Shown piece by piece: positions 12,387-24,059 of a stretch of 64,000 nucleotides of DNA. How positions within the stretch are numbered: position 1 is the stretch's first letter; each line of letters starts with the position of its first letter. A program made the position numbers and the translations under genes. The DNA is taken from positions 58,508,735 to 58,572,734 of the forward strand of contig OY735206.1 of NCBI GenBank assembly GCA_963457665.1, read 5' to 3'. This DNA is from Thysanoteuthis rhombus (Eukaryota; Mollusca; Cephalopoda; Oegopsida; Thysanoteuthidae). A model generated the notes under the pieces. The model did no database searches, was not told where the DNA came from, and saw nothing but the letters and a program-made list of their open reading frames with translations.

Positions 12387-12744
12387 CACAGACATCGGAG
12401 GATCAAACTCACTCTATCACTATCAGTGCAATGAAGAGCTGCTCCCGGGAGGGGGGGGGGCAATGGGTCCCTTTGAACTAGACGGTGAAGTGTATATCGT
12501 TGTAATCACTGATTTCCAAAATTGTCTGCTTTTCCATTGAACTCAAACAATGTGGACCAGAATTTTGCTCTAAAGAAAGACTGAATCAAGTATTGATTTT
12601 TTTTGTCACATTTCTGAATCAGTTTCTTATAAATGTTTCCGGCTATTTTCGTACCAAAAAGGTTGACCTAGGAGTAAGAGAAAAAAAGAGCAGAATAAAT
12701 AAAAGATAATCAAAATAACCGTCAAGATTTTGCGATGGAAGTGG

Positions 12745-13160
12745 TAGAAACATTGTATTATCCTTTGGATCTTGGAAACTCTATTTGCAATTATATCCTA
12801 TTATTAGGCAGTAAATGCATCATTTTGCCTAGACAGCATAAATTGAACATGCAATAAGGTAGCTGCTTCAAACTAGCATTGCTCTTGCCATTGTGCAAAA
12901 CTGTCAGTGCTTATGAAAGTGCCTAAATAACTGCCTTAAATCTAAATTCTCATTTTGTTCACTCACTGTATATATCACATCAATTTCCTTTCTCAATGCA
13001 GACGATTGTGCTATTAAGAAATGGCTATATAATCCAACGGAAATAATTTTAGATGTGTAATATTACTTTGACACTAGAGTTGAAATTGCAACCTATTATT
13101 ATGCAATAAATGTATCATTTAGCCTACACAGGGGAGATAGAATAAACAATAAGAGAAAAC
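12745..13160 (+). repeat. SINE-like repeat copies, partly tandem
   Basis: GCATCATTTTGCCTAGACAG (near 12819) and ATCATTTAGCCTACACAGG (near 13116) are two occurrences of one landmark. GAAATGGCTATATAATCCAA with GGAAATAATTTTAGATGTG (near 13018) is the other landmark. Together they match the family at 55.0-55.4 kb in the same order. The tRNA-like part is degraded here. Confidence 0.55.
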
Positions 13161-13504
13161 AGGAACAATCTACAGTAGGTAGATGCCGAAGGAGAATAGG
13201 ATAGTACAGCTATCTGCAAGCTTGAACATAGAAATACTGGATAGTAAGGTTATTTGCAATTCTAGAAAAAAGGTATTCTAAATAGTATGACCATCAGCAA
13301 TTTTAAGCAAACATCCAAGATGCTCCAACAAAGCAGATGTGCACCTACAATAAAGTAGCCTAGAGCCCAGGTCCAAGTCACACCACTGAGGTGCAGGTGC
13401 TACTTATTAAGTTTTATGTGTTCAGACTTCCTCTCAAAAACCCATTTACATCATTTACAAGACAGGACAAGTGAGCTACATAGTTCAGGTCTATAATGAC
13501 CATG

Positions 13505-13860
13505 GGGTTGATATTTAGAACCTTAGCTCACCGTGAGGGTCCCGGTTATAGCAGACCCAATACTACATAGGCACTCTCATAGAAGAGAGTGTTGGGTCGA
13601 ATCCCAGCCAGAGCTTATTTCTTCATTTTCCGATCATCCCCTTCGTTTCGTTCAACACCGTATATAATGCACCCCGAGCAAAAATATAGCTCCTAATCAG
13701 TCTTCCTTTAACCACATTGTTGGGTACTCATGTCCATTACTTATCATACTGTCGACAAGAGAACGATAATATACATAGCAATACGTGATCAAATAGATCT
13801 TGAAATAAGAGAACACGAAAACAGCCAGCGATTGGAGGAGGGAGGGATGAGTTAAGGGGT
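13505..13860 (+). repeat. tRNA-derived SINE-like unit, copy 1
   Basis: The element contains AGTGTTGGGTCGAATCCCAG (near 13589), close to the RNA polymerase III B-box consensus GGTTCGANTCC. TAGCTCACCGTGAGGG (near 13525) lies upstream where an A box could be. After GAGCTTATTTCTTCATTTTC the unit continues to ACATTGTTGGGTACTCATG (near 13716). A second, more decayed unit follows directly. Assignment as a SINE is an inference from the B-box-like sequence and the repetition. Confidence 0.55.
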
Positions 13861-13864
13861 TATT

Positions 13865-14080
13865 TACACCTCTGCCCACCGTTCAATTGATTAAAGCAGA
13901 CATATGCTACATAAGTACTCCCATCGAAAAGGGTATGGGTTGGATTTCCCCCAGGACTCATTTCTTCATTTTCCAATCATTGTTATCGTTTTGCTCCTTA
14001 CCGTAAAATAATTTTGTTTATTTCCTAAACTGTCTTTCTTTGTTTACATTGTCGGGTACATTTGATTTAATGGGATCTCA
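13865..14080 (+). repeat. tRNA-derived SINE-like unit, copy 2 (decayed)
   Basis: Shares with copy 1 a GCAGAC, CTACATA-G-ACTC-CAT stretch, a degenerate B box (GGGTTGGATTTCCCCCAGG), CTCATTTCTTCATTTTCCAATC, and ACATTGTCGGGTACA. It lies in direct orientation about 340 bases after copy 1. Confidence 0.55.
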
Positions 14081-14114
14081 TGATATTTGACAAAATACTT
14101 GTCATTTTTGATCT

Positions 14115-14610
14115 AGGATAAGATATCAACGAATACAACAAACAAAAATGTCAATTAGCAAAATTGTTGATTGACTGAATGAAAAGTTTGTTTTCGTTTG
14201 TTGAATGTAGATTTTTCGTAATACTGAATATCGATACAGATAATCATTGTTTTTTCAATTTTCGAATTAAAAGAATCACATTCATCCAAGACGTCGGCAA
14301 AACGAAAAAAAAAACTTCAATTATGCTCATCCTAAAAACCCAATGATAATTGACCAAACAAAATTTGTTTGCATTTGCAGTATTTTCCGATGTTTCATTT
14401 TAGCAAATACTTATACAGATAATCCACTTTTTACGATTTTCAAATCGAAAAATCACATCTATCTAAAGGTGTTTGCAAATCTTTGAAAAAAAATCTTCAA
14501 TATATACATTCACCCCAAAAGACCTGATACAACAAACAAATTATTCAGCAATTTCAGTATATTTTACCTATTTCTTGAAGGCGAATCCACTTTTGGAGAA
14601 AATTTGTTTT
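14115..14610. repeat. Degenerate tandem repeat with a period of about 180 bp
   Basis: ATACAGATAATC occurs at 14234 and 14413, CTTCAAT after an A-tract at about 14315 and 14495, and CAAACAAA landmarks near 14355 and 14531. The spacing of about 177-180 bases indicates roughly two and a half diverged units. From 14,610 to 15,170 I see nothing further. Confidence 0.5.
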
Positions 14611-15229
14611 TTCCTAATTTGACAAACGGACAATTCCGTTTTTTCTCGTCCAGGGGACAGCCAAATTCTTCCATTGTTGTCCTGATCATACTTTTTAGTA
14701 TTGTCAAGGAGAATGTAATCTATACTCTCTTCTCTTTATTTTAGTTTTCTAAATCTAGGTAATTCTGTTTTCAATTTCATTTCTGTTTCTCTTTTCTTCC
14801 GTTGACACAAGTAGAATCGTATCTAATTATTTGAATGATGTTATGTACAAAAAGAAATAAAGAAGCACTACTGTAAGTACCACATAAATTAAGACACTAT
14901 CATATAATCTTCTACCTTATTACCACATACAATATAACAGTATTGTAAGTTCTCTTGCTTTACTTATGGTAGCTATTCCATTATACATGGTTGGATATCA
15001 TTATTATATATGGTAACATCAGCCTCTGCCAAAACAAATTTCGAACGCTGTTTGAAATCATTGGCACTTGCTGAATAATTCTATTTAAGAGAGTAAGATT
15101 ATACGATGCTGTAAGTATTACAACAAAATCATACAGTTTTTGTAAACACATTGTTTCTCGACTTATTCTTCATGTAGGTCTGTACAGTTCCAAAGACAGA
15201 GTCTCGATCTTCCTGGGGCTTGTCTAGAA

Positions 15230-15850
15230 ATTTTTAGCACTCCAAGATTCACGCTACGTTAAACAGCAGTTTTGTTCATCATCAGACGACTCAAATCGTT
15301 ATCATTTTAAATGTTCTTTAAGATTCGGGGGACAAAAAGGGACAAGATAGAGGCTTTGGGGTAGATGTGGTAAGGTGCTCCTGTAAAACTCTCGTTGGAG
15401 AACCATTGATATCCTCGTCGAATAAGCAGGTATATTTTTCGTAATGGAAAAATTGAATAGAATAACACATCTAACTAATTTCTCACCAACAAAGTTCTTA
15501 ATTTTCTGAGAACTTCTTAATTTTAAATCCTGTGCTCTTCGGGAAAATCTATCGAGATTACCCTTAAAATCCTCCCAAACAGTCCAACCACTTTATGATT
15601 TGACCTATTTGTATCGAATTTAACTGGCCTAGCAGATCCTTTCGAAAGCCACTGTCTTGAGTAGACCTTGATCTCTGGCCCTTTGTAGTAGATTCAGACT
15701 TGCCTCGGTTACAATTCCTTGAAAGCGTTTTCACCTGCTTCAATCTTGTTCAAAATGATGATGCAAATTTCAGTTCTTTGACTTTGTAGATCTTCCTACA
15801 ACGCTTTTGGTACTCATCGTAACAAATACTTGCTGGGGTGAGGATGCCCC
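15230..15850 (-). pseudogene. Possible decayed coding sequence, family unknown
   Basis: The minus strand between about 15,850 and 15,540 reads for some 95 codons with very few stops. Segments include ICYDEYQKRCRKIYKVKELK, KQVKTLSRNCNRGKSES and DLLGQLNSIQIGQIIKWLDC. I do not recognise the family. The stretch is less AT-rich than its neighbours and other frames are closed. Further along the same strand, near 15,285, is GAGTCGTCTGATGATGAACA, a motif type I associate with ends of mobile elements. A dead element of unknown class is the best guess, at low confidence. Confidence 0.3.
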
Positions 15851-15969
15851 AAATCATATGAGATCCCTGCAAGTCTATTATAGTTCCAATCGATCTGGGA
15901 GATTTCCCATCGAGCCTCCCTTAGACCTCAAAAAAAATTTTTCTTTACACAAAAATATCTTTCTTCATG

Positions 15970-17080
15970 GACAAACCGAAATGACATATAAACAGGTGTG
16001 GAAATGATATAATAACTATTTTCGGCCATTCAAGGACTCCTGAGATATTTTCAGACGCGTTTTGTTTGGAATGTACTTGTTTATGTATGAAGAAGAACAC
16101 TAGTATCAATATCTTTTGACTTACCATCATATTACATTGAAGAGTGGTTTAAGTTATATTATAGGGACATATTTGGAATAATATAATTAAATTATACCTA
16201 TTAGGTTCAACAGCACAAGAACTCAGAAAAAACACCTCTCCTTGCCTGTCTGCAGTTTCTCAGTGAGCCAGCTTTCATTTTCTCTAGGGTGAGTTGATGC
16301 GAGTAAGTGAGCACTACATGACTCTAACCGTCATCCTTAATTAAACTGCTATGCTGATGTTGAGGTAGAATGAGTTCTGTATGGAACTGATGAAGTTGAT
16401 GTTTATTTTGTCAAGATTAAAACCATACCTTGTTAAACAGTTCTTTCTAATGCACCAAATATCCATAGATTGAAGATCTGCTCTTTTGTGCCCTTAAGCC
16501 TGATTGTTCCGGAGCAATGATCAGACCAGCTTCTGATTTTTGTCTGTTTAGCAGGGTCTTAAACATTGTTTTTTTTTGGGGGGGGCGGTTGGCATATTAG
16601 GCAGACTGTGTTGTAATTTTAACACTGTTGCTGGCTGCCGTGTTTAAATACAATATCTGTCCGGAACGAATCAAGCCATATCTCAATAAACGTCCCACCA
16701 AAAGAGTTTCCCGGCAAAAAAATTACGTCAGTTAGCTTGCTGATAGCTGTACAGTCTTGATTCTCTTTCAGCTCAGCATCTACCAACTGTGGATCTTTTC
16801 TGTCCATTTTCTGTCGTCTAAATTCTGTATTCAGGCTTTTCTCTGGGGGATTTTAGACCTAGAACAAGGTTACGATGCATTGCAAGGCAACCTATGCCTA
16901 TCCTGAAATATCACTTTGCAACCTGATTTGAAAAGTGTTATGCAACGCTGGGATAAAAGCGTGAGGCCCCAAAGAGAGCATTTTCTCAGAGTCCAAACTA
17001 AGGAACAAAGCATAACATACATTGTAAATTGACCCACCATACACACACACGCACACACTAGAAAGAATAAATGCTTAAAT
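15970..17080. other. Gene-free stretch with moderately G+C-rich unclassified sequence
   Basis: Bases 16,220-17,050 look like old repeat or pseudogene sequence, being less AT-rich with short minus-strand frames at 16619-16807 and 16870-17058. I cannot assign a family to either frame. Confidence 0.3.
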
Positions 17081-17083
17081 TTT

Positions 17084-17230
17084 CAGCCCTCCAGTTTCGT
17101 CGACACGGTTTGTACGCGTGATACACAGCCAGACAGTCTACCAGGTCAATCTGAAAAAAAAATGAAAAAACCAAAAGTTTTCATGACAGTTTTGATTTAG
17201 GTTTTTCTAACAGATTCCCACGTAAAAGAT
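17084..17230 (+). repeat. Partial copy of the dispersed A/B repeat (segment B)
   Basis: TTCAGCCCTCCAGTTTCGTC, ACACGGTTTGTACGCGTGAT and CACAGCCAGACAGTCTACCA lie in the same order as in the copies at 22.0, 24.1 (inverted) and 28.6 kb. Segment A is not visible upstream. Confidence 0.6.
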
Positions 17231-17653
17231 TGTATCAAACGATATAATTTTTTCAGCTGCTAAAGGCTCCAGAAATGCATTCATGTCAATGTTTCCCAAA
17301 TATTTATTCGTCATGCTGTGTCCAATACCGTTGGGCAATTCACTGTATAGCATTAGCTAGTGATATATTATTATCTGTGACTTTTTTATAAGATATTTTT
17401 TATATATTAAAGTGGAGAGCTGTACACACTTTGCATTCAGCCGCCAGCAATCCACTCGAAATCTAATTTCGATAATGCATTTTACCACTTCTACATAATG
17501 ACTTATGTACACATACTACGAATAAATAAAATATATTCCAAAATTATTCATATTATCTCTACCTGATTGACGCCATTTTTCTCGTTTTTTGACTCCTTAA
17601 GAAAACACATAAGTCATCATTGTTTTAATCAGTCGGACAATATTTATTCAAAA

Positions 17654-17654
<1 letters not shown>

Positions 17655-17744
<90 letters not shown>

Positions 17745-17785
17745 TATATATATATACACACATATATATATATAACATATACATA
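17655..17785. repeat. (TA)n with CA interruptions
   Basis: A long TA array with embedded CACACACA runs near 17731-17764. Confidence 0.95.
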
Positions 17786-18045
17786 TGTTGCAGAAAAAAG
17801 AAATGATATGTTGAGAAATGTATTATATCTTGTCTGGGTTTAGGTGTTATCAGATCGACTTCAGTTTCTTTTATAATTACTGTCATTCCAAACACCTATA
17901 TAATAGGCCTGCAACCAAGAAAGAAGATATACTTTGAAAATCAGCATTCAAGTAGATTGATTTGACATGAACTCAAACACTGAATCATACTACAGTGGAT
18001 AAAATTGGAATTATTTCAGGCAAAACGCAGACAAAAATAAATGTC

Positions 18046-18119
18046 TTGACACACACACACACACACACACACGCACGCAAAAGCACGCTCATATAGACCG
18101 AAACTCACACACACACATG

Positions 18120-18206
<87 letters not shown>

Positions 18207-18265
18207 GTATGTGTGTGTGCGAGTGTGTGTTCAGATGCTTTTTATGTGTGTTAGTATATGTGTGC
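18046..18265. repeat. CA - TA - TG microsatellite with rough inverted symmetry
   Basis: CA-rich sequence (18050-18117) flanks a (TA)n core of about 80 bases (18123-18202), followed by TG-rich sequence to about 18265. Because CA and TG are complementary, the whole block is a coarse inverted repeat. Confidence 0.9.
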
Positions 18266-18269
18266 ATAC

Positions 18270-18825
18270 CAAGTTTCTATTGAGATTCAATTAGGAACAG
18301 ATATACTTCCAGTGGCATGCAAGAATAGTATGCTACACACAATTCTATAGCAGTTGAACATTGTGTGTTTATCTATTGGACTAACACAAAGCTATATAGG
18401 AACATAAAAGAGTTATGCTAATCTCCACAGTTGGAAAGATCCGGAAATTTGAAAATCAGTACTGTGAACTATTGCTTTTACCTGGGCTTCTATGGTGACT
18501 GGGATTGTTGTGAATTAGCACTAATCAGTGGTGCTCAATTCAGGCAGGTCCTTGTTACTTGGGAGAGCACCATGGACATACCAATATTTGGTTTCGTCTC
18601 AAATGAATTTAGCATATACTGGATTGGTGCGAAAATAACTCCCTATTATAAATCATGTATAACATTGTAAATATTGTTCTATTCTTATGGAACAAATTTT
18701 ATTCTGGTCCTTAGACTAATAAAATTCTTGACATTGTATGGTCAAAGGTAAATATAGTTGGACTAATGATCGACCAAAGCTATTTTTAACGTCCAATAGG
18801 TAGTTTATTTTCGCTCACCTTGTAT
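18270..18825. other. Gene-free stretch
   Basis: A 79-residue plus-strand frame (18431-18670) shows no recognisable domain or splice context. No repeat family seen. Confidence 0.3.
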
Positions 18826-18859
<34 letters not shown>

Positions 18860-19170
18860 ATGCAGATACATACATAGATATAGATATACAGATATTAACA
18901 TGAACTGCCTTTTCTGTTTTTCTCTTGTCTTTATATATCACTGCGATTTTGCCTTTAGATATTTATGCGTGAATGTGATTGGAATATTATCGATAAAAGC
19001 TATTACTAATGTTCGATAAGGATTTTCTTTTCACTCAAACTGCACACACACATACACACACACACACATACACACACATATATATATACACACACATACA
19101 CACACACATATATATATGTGTGTGTGTGTGTGAGTGCGTGTGTGTTTGTATGTGTGTGTGTGAGTGTATA
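18826..19170. repeat. CA/TG microsatellites with a local duplication
   Basis: CA arrays at 18828-18860 and 19040-19100 pass into TG at 19118-19165. The unique sequence after each array is similar: AACTGCCTTTTCTGTTTTTC at 18903 and AACTGCCTTTCCTGTTTTTC at 19181, with TTTGTCTTTGGATATCAGTG-like text after each. This points to a duplication of about 280 bases. Confidence 0.75.
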
Positions 19171-19788
19171 ATTTAACAGAAACTGCCTTTCCTGTTTTTC
19201 TTTTGTCTTTGGATATCAGTGGAATTTTGCTTTAGTAGTGTGTATTGTGTGTGTCTATGTATGTGCCTGCATAAGTAGATGCATATCCCAATCTAAAGTT
19301 CTGTATGCATGCATGTGTGTGAGTGTGCTAACATATCTACTCATGTTTATCCGAGCAATGTATACGTGTTCATAAAATGAGGAATAAAAAGAAGTAAAAT
19401 TTAGCATTAAAGAATGTGAGTGTATTTCATCCTCGTCCCATGAGATTTACATCAAGCAATGTCACTTGAAATAGCATTTCTCCAAATGCAGTTTTCTGGA
19501 TCATTTCGTGGAACAATTTGTCCATGAACAAAAAATTGAAAAGTCAGGATCCAGTCACAAAGAAAGGACCGTAGGGTCTATGAAAATGAATGCAATCAGT
19601 ATTCATATATCTGATCTGATAGATAATTGCAACCGTTGCTGCAAAGAGAATTGTCATGGTAATTGTGTGTATAACATTTGATCATTCCAGATGCACAATT
19701 TGAGGTTAGCCATATCAATCTATGTTATCCGTGGAGTATTTTCAGGACTAGATTCCTCATCTTCCCGATTCAGATAAAGACACATGAG

Positions 19789-19789
<1 letters not shown>

Positions 19790-19827
<38 letters not shown>

Positions 19828-19965
19828 TGTATGCATATATATACATATGTATATATTTATATATATATATATATATATATATTTCCTTATGATATATATA
19901 TGATATATATATTTCCTAATTATATATATACATATGTATATATATATATACACGCACTTCTTAAT

Positions 19966-20012
<47 letters not shown>

Positions 20013-20053
20013 TTTTTGGTTATATATGTACGTATGTACGTTCATTTCTCAAT

Positions 20054-20104
<51 letters not shown>

Positions 20105-20122
20105 CTTTATTGTATATGTGTG

Positions 20123-20153
<31 letters not shown>

Positions 20154-20203
20154 ATGTATCGATTTTCTTAATGATATATTTATATTTATATCCATTTCCT
20201 AAT

Positions 20204-20240
<37 letters not shown>
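19790..20240. repeat. Large TA/TG/CA microsatellite block
   Basis: (CA)n at 19791-19823 is followed by repeated (TA)n tracts broken by short TTTCCTTATGATATA, TTTCTTAATGGCATA and similar spacers. Several spacers share a TTYCYTAAT core, suggesting local duplication. Poly Ile-Tyr frames here are artefacts. Confidence 0.9.
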
Positions 20241-20243
<3 letters not shown>

Positions 20244-20300
20244 AAATGGATAAATTATACGTCTGAATGATTATGAATGCATTATACTTTTTGATACTCT
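20241..20300 (+). repeat. Short fragment of the SINE-like family
   Basis: GGAAATGGATAAATTATACG then TGAATGATTATGAATGCATT matches the GAAATGGATATATAATCTGA ... landmark of the 55-kb copy. Confidence 0.4.
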
Positions 20301-20339
20301 ATTTTAAATGACCTCTCTTTATCACATGGAAAATGTTTT

Positions 20340-20800
20340 TTAGTCATTATCATCGGTTTACTAGTGTTTGTTGTTGAACAAAGAATTCCCCCAATATTCA
20401 TGAGATATCTCTATCATGAGCATTGCAGAGCCAGTAGTTTCCAAATGTACTCATGCAACTCTACTTCAGTCGGCCACTGCCCTCCATCTGATTTGTCGAG
20501 GTCCATGTTATGAGTTTTAATGTCAAGCAGTTATCTGCCATTCTTGCAACAGGTCAAGCCCATGGTTTCCTGAGTTTAATAACAGTTTCTATGATGTTAT
20601 TGACTTCTGTCTTTTCTCTGGTATACTGTTCTGTCTTTTGATCTTTCAATGTGAGGCCAAGCATGGTTCTTTCATGTACATGTTGCATGTTTTTTAGTTT
20701 GAGGGTTTATCTTTTGGTTAAGTTCCATGTTTCAGCTCCTTAAGTTACCGTTGGTAGGATTATATAGAGTTAAAACATAGAACCTATCCAAGTGATTTTT
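20340..20800 (-). pseudogene. RTE-type LINE 3' fragment
   Basis: The minus strand carries the 3'-terminal part of the RTE element. The order matches the 3.2-kb and 55.8-kb copies: a tail-like CATTATCATCGG at about 20345, text equivalent to CTATCATGAGCATTGCAGAG near 20412, CCATTCTTGCAACAGGTCAAG near 20538, and the region encoding MLGLTLKDQKTEQYTREKTE-like sequence near 20620-20660. It is strongly mutated and 5'-truncated near 20,800. Confidence 0.65.
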
Positions 20801-20934
20801 GGTGTAGACAGCGTAAAACAAGTGAACAATTATAGAATCGAAACTGTAACCCATTTAATCGTAACTTAAATGTATCTCTGCTCTTATCAATGTGCTAAAC
20901 AACCCGACGGGAAGGCAAGAACGAGATGTCATTC

Positions 20935-21000
20935 CAAATAAAGTTCCAAAGAATATAATGCATTCATAATAATTCTGTCGGATTATATATCAATTTCATG
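20935..21000 (-). repeat. Short inverted fragment of the SINE-like family
   Basis: The reverse complement contains GATATATAATCCGACAGAAT followed by TATGAATGCATTATATTC, matching the landmark of the 55-kb SINE-like copy. Confidence 0.45.
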
Positions 21001-21705
21001 ATAATATAATTGTCCACTTTGAGAAATGATGTTGGTATGAACTGTGCTTCTTCGTCTTTCTATTGTTCTGTTTAGTTAAATGGTAGGAGCAATGCTGCGT
21101 TAAAATGGTTACGTAATAGGCAGTAGGTTTGATTTCTAGAAAAGTAAAAAAAAATCCATGAAACTTTTCATGGCTAATAAGTAACTTTTGCATAATCACA
21201 GTGTTGCAGTGCAAAACTCTTAACTTTTCCAAAGTCATCCTAAAATTGTTTCATAGAAGAATAAGAAATCCACATCCCAGAAAAAAGTCCTATATACATC
21301 CAAACTCTCACACAACAGTCGCATGCGTAATTGGACCATTCTAAACAAATCGATTCTGTTTCCCTCATCTTCTCAGTCTTTCTTGATTGCTTTAAAACTC
21401 AAACATTTAATCCAACGACTGGAAATACTCAGCTGTGGAGATTTCTCAACCAGAAACATATGAATGGTCCATTCCTGGAAAATCAGAAATGCTTAGAAAA
21501 TTTTGAAAGTCTTTTGCTTTTTTAGTATCCTAGTTTTGTTCATCCGTGAACAACAAGAAAAAGTTAATGATTCAACGAACTTGACAATATTTTCCTAATG
21601 TTCAAACATTAATTTGAAATCTTATTTTTTTTCCTCTAAGCATCAAAATCAGCAAAACAAGAAAACCAAATTCTGCATGCTGCATTAAACTCGCTGAATG
21701 ATGAG
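21001..21705. other. Gene-free stretch
   Basis: Short frames at 20996-21238 (minus) and 21331-21525 (plus) lack recognisable domains. No repeat family seen. Confidence 0.3.
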
Positions 21706-21711
21706 CATAGC

Positions 21712-22160
21712 AATGAAATTTTGAAACAAGAAGTCTGTTTAGTCGCTCAATTGAAACCATCAGATGACCGACGTCGTCTGGTTGTATGCCAAGTTTAGGG
21801 TGATCAATTAAAAAATTTAGATATTGTTTTTGCATTTTTTTTATTGCTAGGATCACTGAAAATAAGTCTGAATTGATTTAAGACTTAAAAAGAATCGATT
21901 CCGCATAAATAAATCGAACCCGCCTCAAAAAACAACAACAGTTTCGTTGGAAATTTCTTTAAAAAAAACGAAAAGGTTCTTCGACTACTAATGAGGAATA
22001 ATTGAATATTCAGCCCTCTAGCTCCATTAATGTGACCTGTACACATGATCCATATATAACCAGCCAGATGGACCAGCTCAAAAACTGAGGCAAATTATGA
22101 TATCTGTTTTGATGACAGTTGGGGTCAACGTTTCCTAAGAATAGGTTTCTCTGTTTTGTT
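21712..22160 (+). repeat. Dispersed A/B repeat, fuller copy
   Basis: Segment A: GTCGCTCAATTGAAACCATC, GACCGACGTCGTCTGGTTGT and GGTGATCAATTAAAAAATTT (21739-21823). Segment B: TTCAGCCCTCTAGCTCCATT, GTGACCTGTACACATGATCC and AACCAGCCAGATGGACCAGC (22011-22080). The A-to-B spacing is about 300 bases. No protein-coding signal was found in it, and class (SINE, MITE or LINE 3' UTR) is unknown. Confidence 0.65.
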
Positions 22161-22556
22161 TTGTTTTTGTTTTTTTTGTTTTTTCATTTTTTCAACATTT
22201 GATTATAAAATTAAAAAAGAATAAAAACAAATAATGCAAATGACATGATTAACGCTTTCCTTTGAATTTGGCTTGATTTGAAATTTTGAAGACGGGAATT
22301 GGAAAAAAAAATCAACAACTCATTAACTCAGCACGGGAAATTTTTTAAAAAGTTGTTTTCCCTATTCCTTGAATTGCCTCAAATCAAATTGCAACTATAA
22401 TTATCTTTTGATAGATTATTCCAATCGCTGAAAGATAAAATTGTGATGATAAATAAACTATTAAGCAGTTGATTACTGTTGGGTACAGTTCGTGCAATTA
22501 TGTTTAAAAAAGTTTTCACGATGATGTTAAATTGATTGCAACGTTGATTTTAACCA

Positions 22557-22558
22557 TA

Positions 22559-22604
<46 letters not shown>
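22557..22604. repeat. (TA)n microsatellite
   Basis: TA repeat of about 48 bases with one TATGTATA interruption. Confidence 0.95.
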
Positions 22605-22608
<4 letters not shown>

Positions 22609-24055
22609 GAAATTGCACAGAAATCAATGATCACAACATCCACAACAATTTAAAAAGTTCAAGCTCACCAGGGTGATATTCATGTGTAAGTCAATGAAAA
22701 AGCGAGACACGTGTATTGACCGCTGACATATACTTCCTAACCAAGGTGATTGTCAACAGATGAATCTCTCCGGGAGTTCCACTGTTTCCAATACTATTCG
22801 TCGTATCTAATGGTACCATTTGATATAGCAATATTGAATTTTGATAGGATTTAACGATTAATAAATACAATGGACAAATCACAGATGGTGTTTTTTTTTT
22901 TTTAAATCCCTGCATCATATTTACTTCTCTGGTCTTTTGATTGATAATTTCAGCTGTTTTCTTCTCATGGTCTGAAATTCCAGAAAACATCAGAATACCT
23001 AATACACCTATACTCAAAACAGTCCCTCGTTCAGAGTCAGATTTGTTTTTCACACCCCCTTGATAATACTGAGCTTTCCCTATACTTACATAGAGGATTA
23101 GCAACCAATGTACAAGACAATATTATCACGTGCACAAGAGAATAATTACCAAGTTTAAGGCGAGAAAGACCCATCTTCCCGAAAGCTGTAGTTTAGATCA
23201 TTAAAAAATAGCCAATAGTTTAGCTTATATGGATACAGCCTCGATAGACACAGTGAATATTGGCAAGTGATAATGCTCGTGGTTTTAACTCAATTAACTA
23301 CCATGGTTTTATATGAAATACAATGTTTGTAGCATACAATGAATATTACGCAATATCCACTCAAGGTCGACCTAAATTCAAGAACATCTATTATCTCGAA
23401 ATAATGTGGGAATCAATTGCGATAGTAAAATCAATAATGTATTATGATTATTATTATTGAAAAAAAATAATTATGAATCGATGGATATTATTGTTATTTG
23501 TTTATTTCGACTTTGCAGAACACAGATATGCAGAATACTCATTGATATTTTGAATAATGGAATTACAAATTAAACTAATTCCGAATATAGAAGAAAATGT
23601 TAACAACAAACGTTGTCTTATCGAATCCAATCTAATTTCTCTTATATATAATACAGTTTAACAAGCCATGAGAAATAAGATGAGCCAAAGTTATCTCGAA
23701 ATGATTTCTAGTTTACATTTACACGAGTGCACTCATACTTTTGTCAAAGAAAAAGATTGCACAACAGGATATTTTTGTGCAAACGGACTTCTGAGAAACA
23801 AGCAACTTAGATTATCGTCACCTGTATTTTCTGCCTTCTTTTTATTCCAATGAACAGCATTCAATAGGTCAAAAGAATTGTACTCTTGGTGTCTTAATTG
23901 CTTGGTTATTTGGCAGCTGAATACACATTACTCGCGGTTCTCTTAGTCACGAGACAGGTTCCAACTAATTTCCATTGTATGGTTGAGGCGTGACACCTTT
24001 GTTCGATTGTCATTGTGATCTTTCATTTGAAACTTCCAACGGAAACTGGCATTAC
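22605..24055. other. Gene-free stretch with one 137-residue minus-strand frame
   Basis: The frame at 22691-23104 is the longest in the window that contains neither microsatellite nor recognised element sequence. I see no domain, signal peptide or splice context, so I do not call it a gene. Confidence 0.3.
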
Positions 24056-24059
24056 ATTA

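Noticed and set aside
19678..20242. Long plus-strand open frames (up to 174 residues) rich in Ile-Tyr
   Set aside because: They are translations of (TA)n and (CA)n arrays and have no unique protein sequence.
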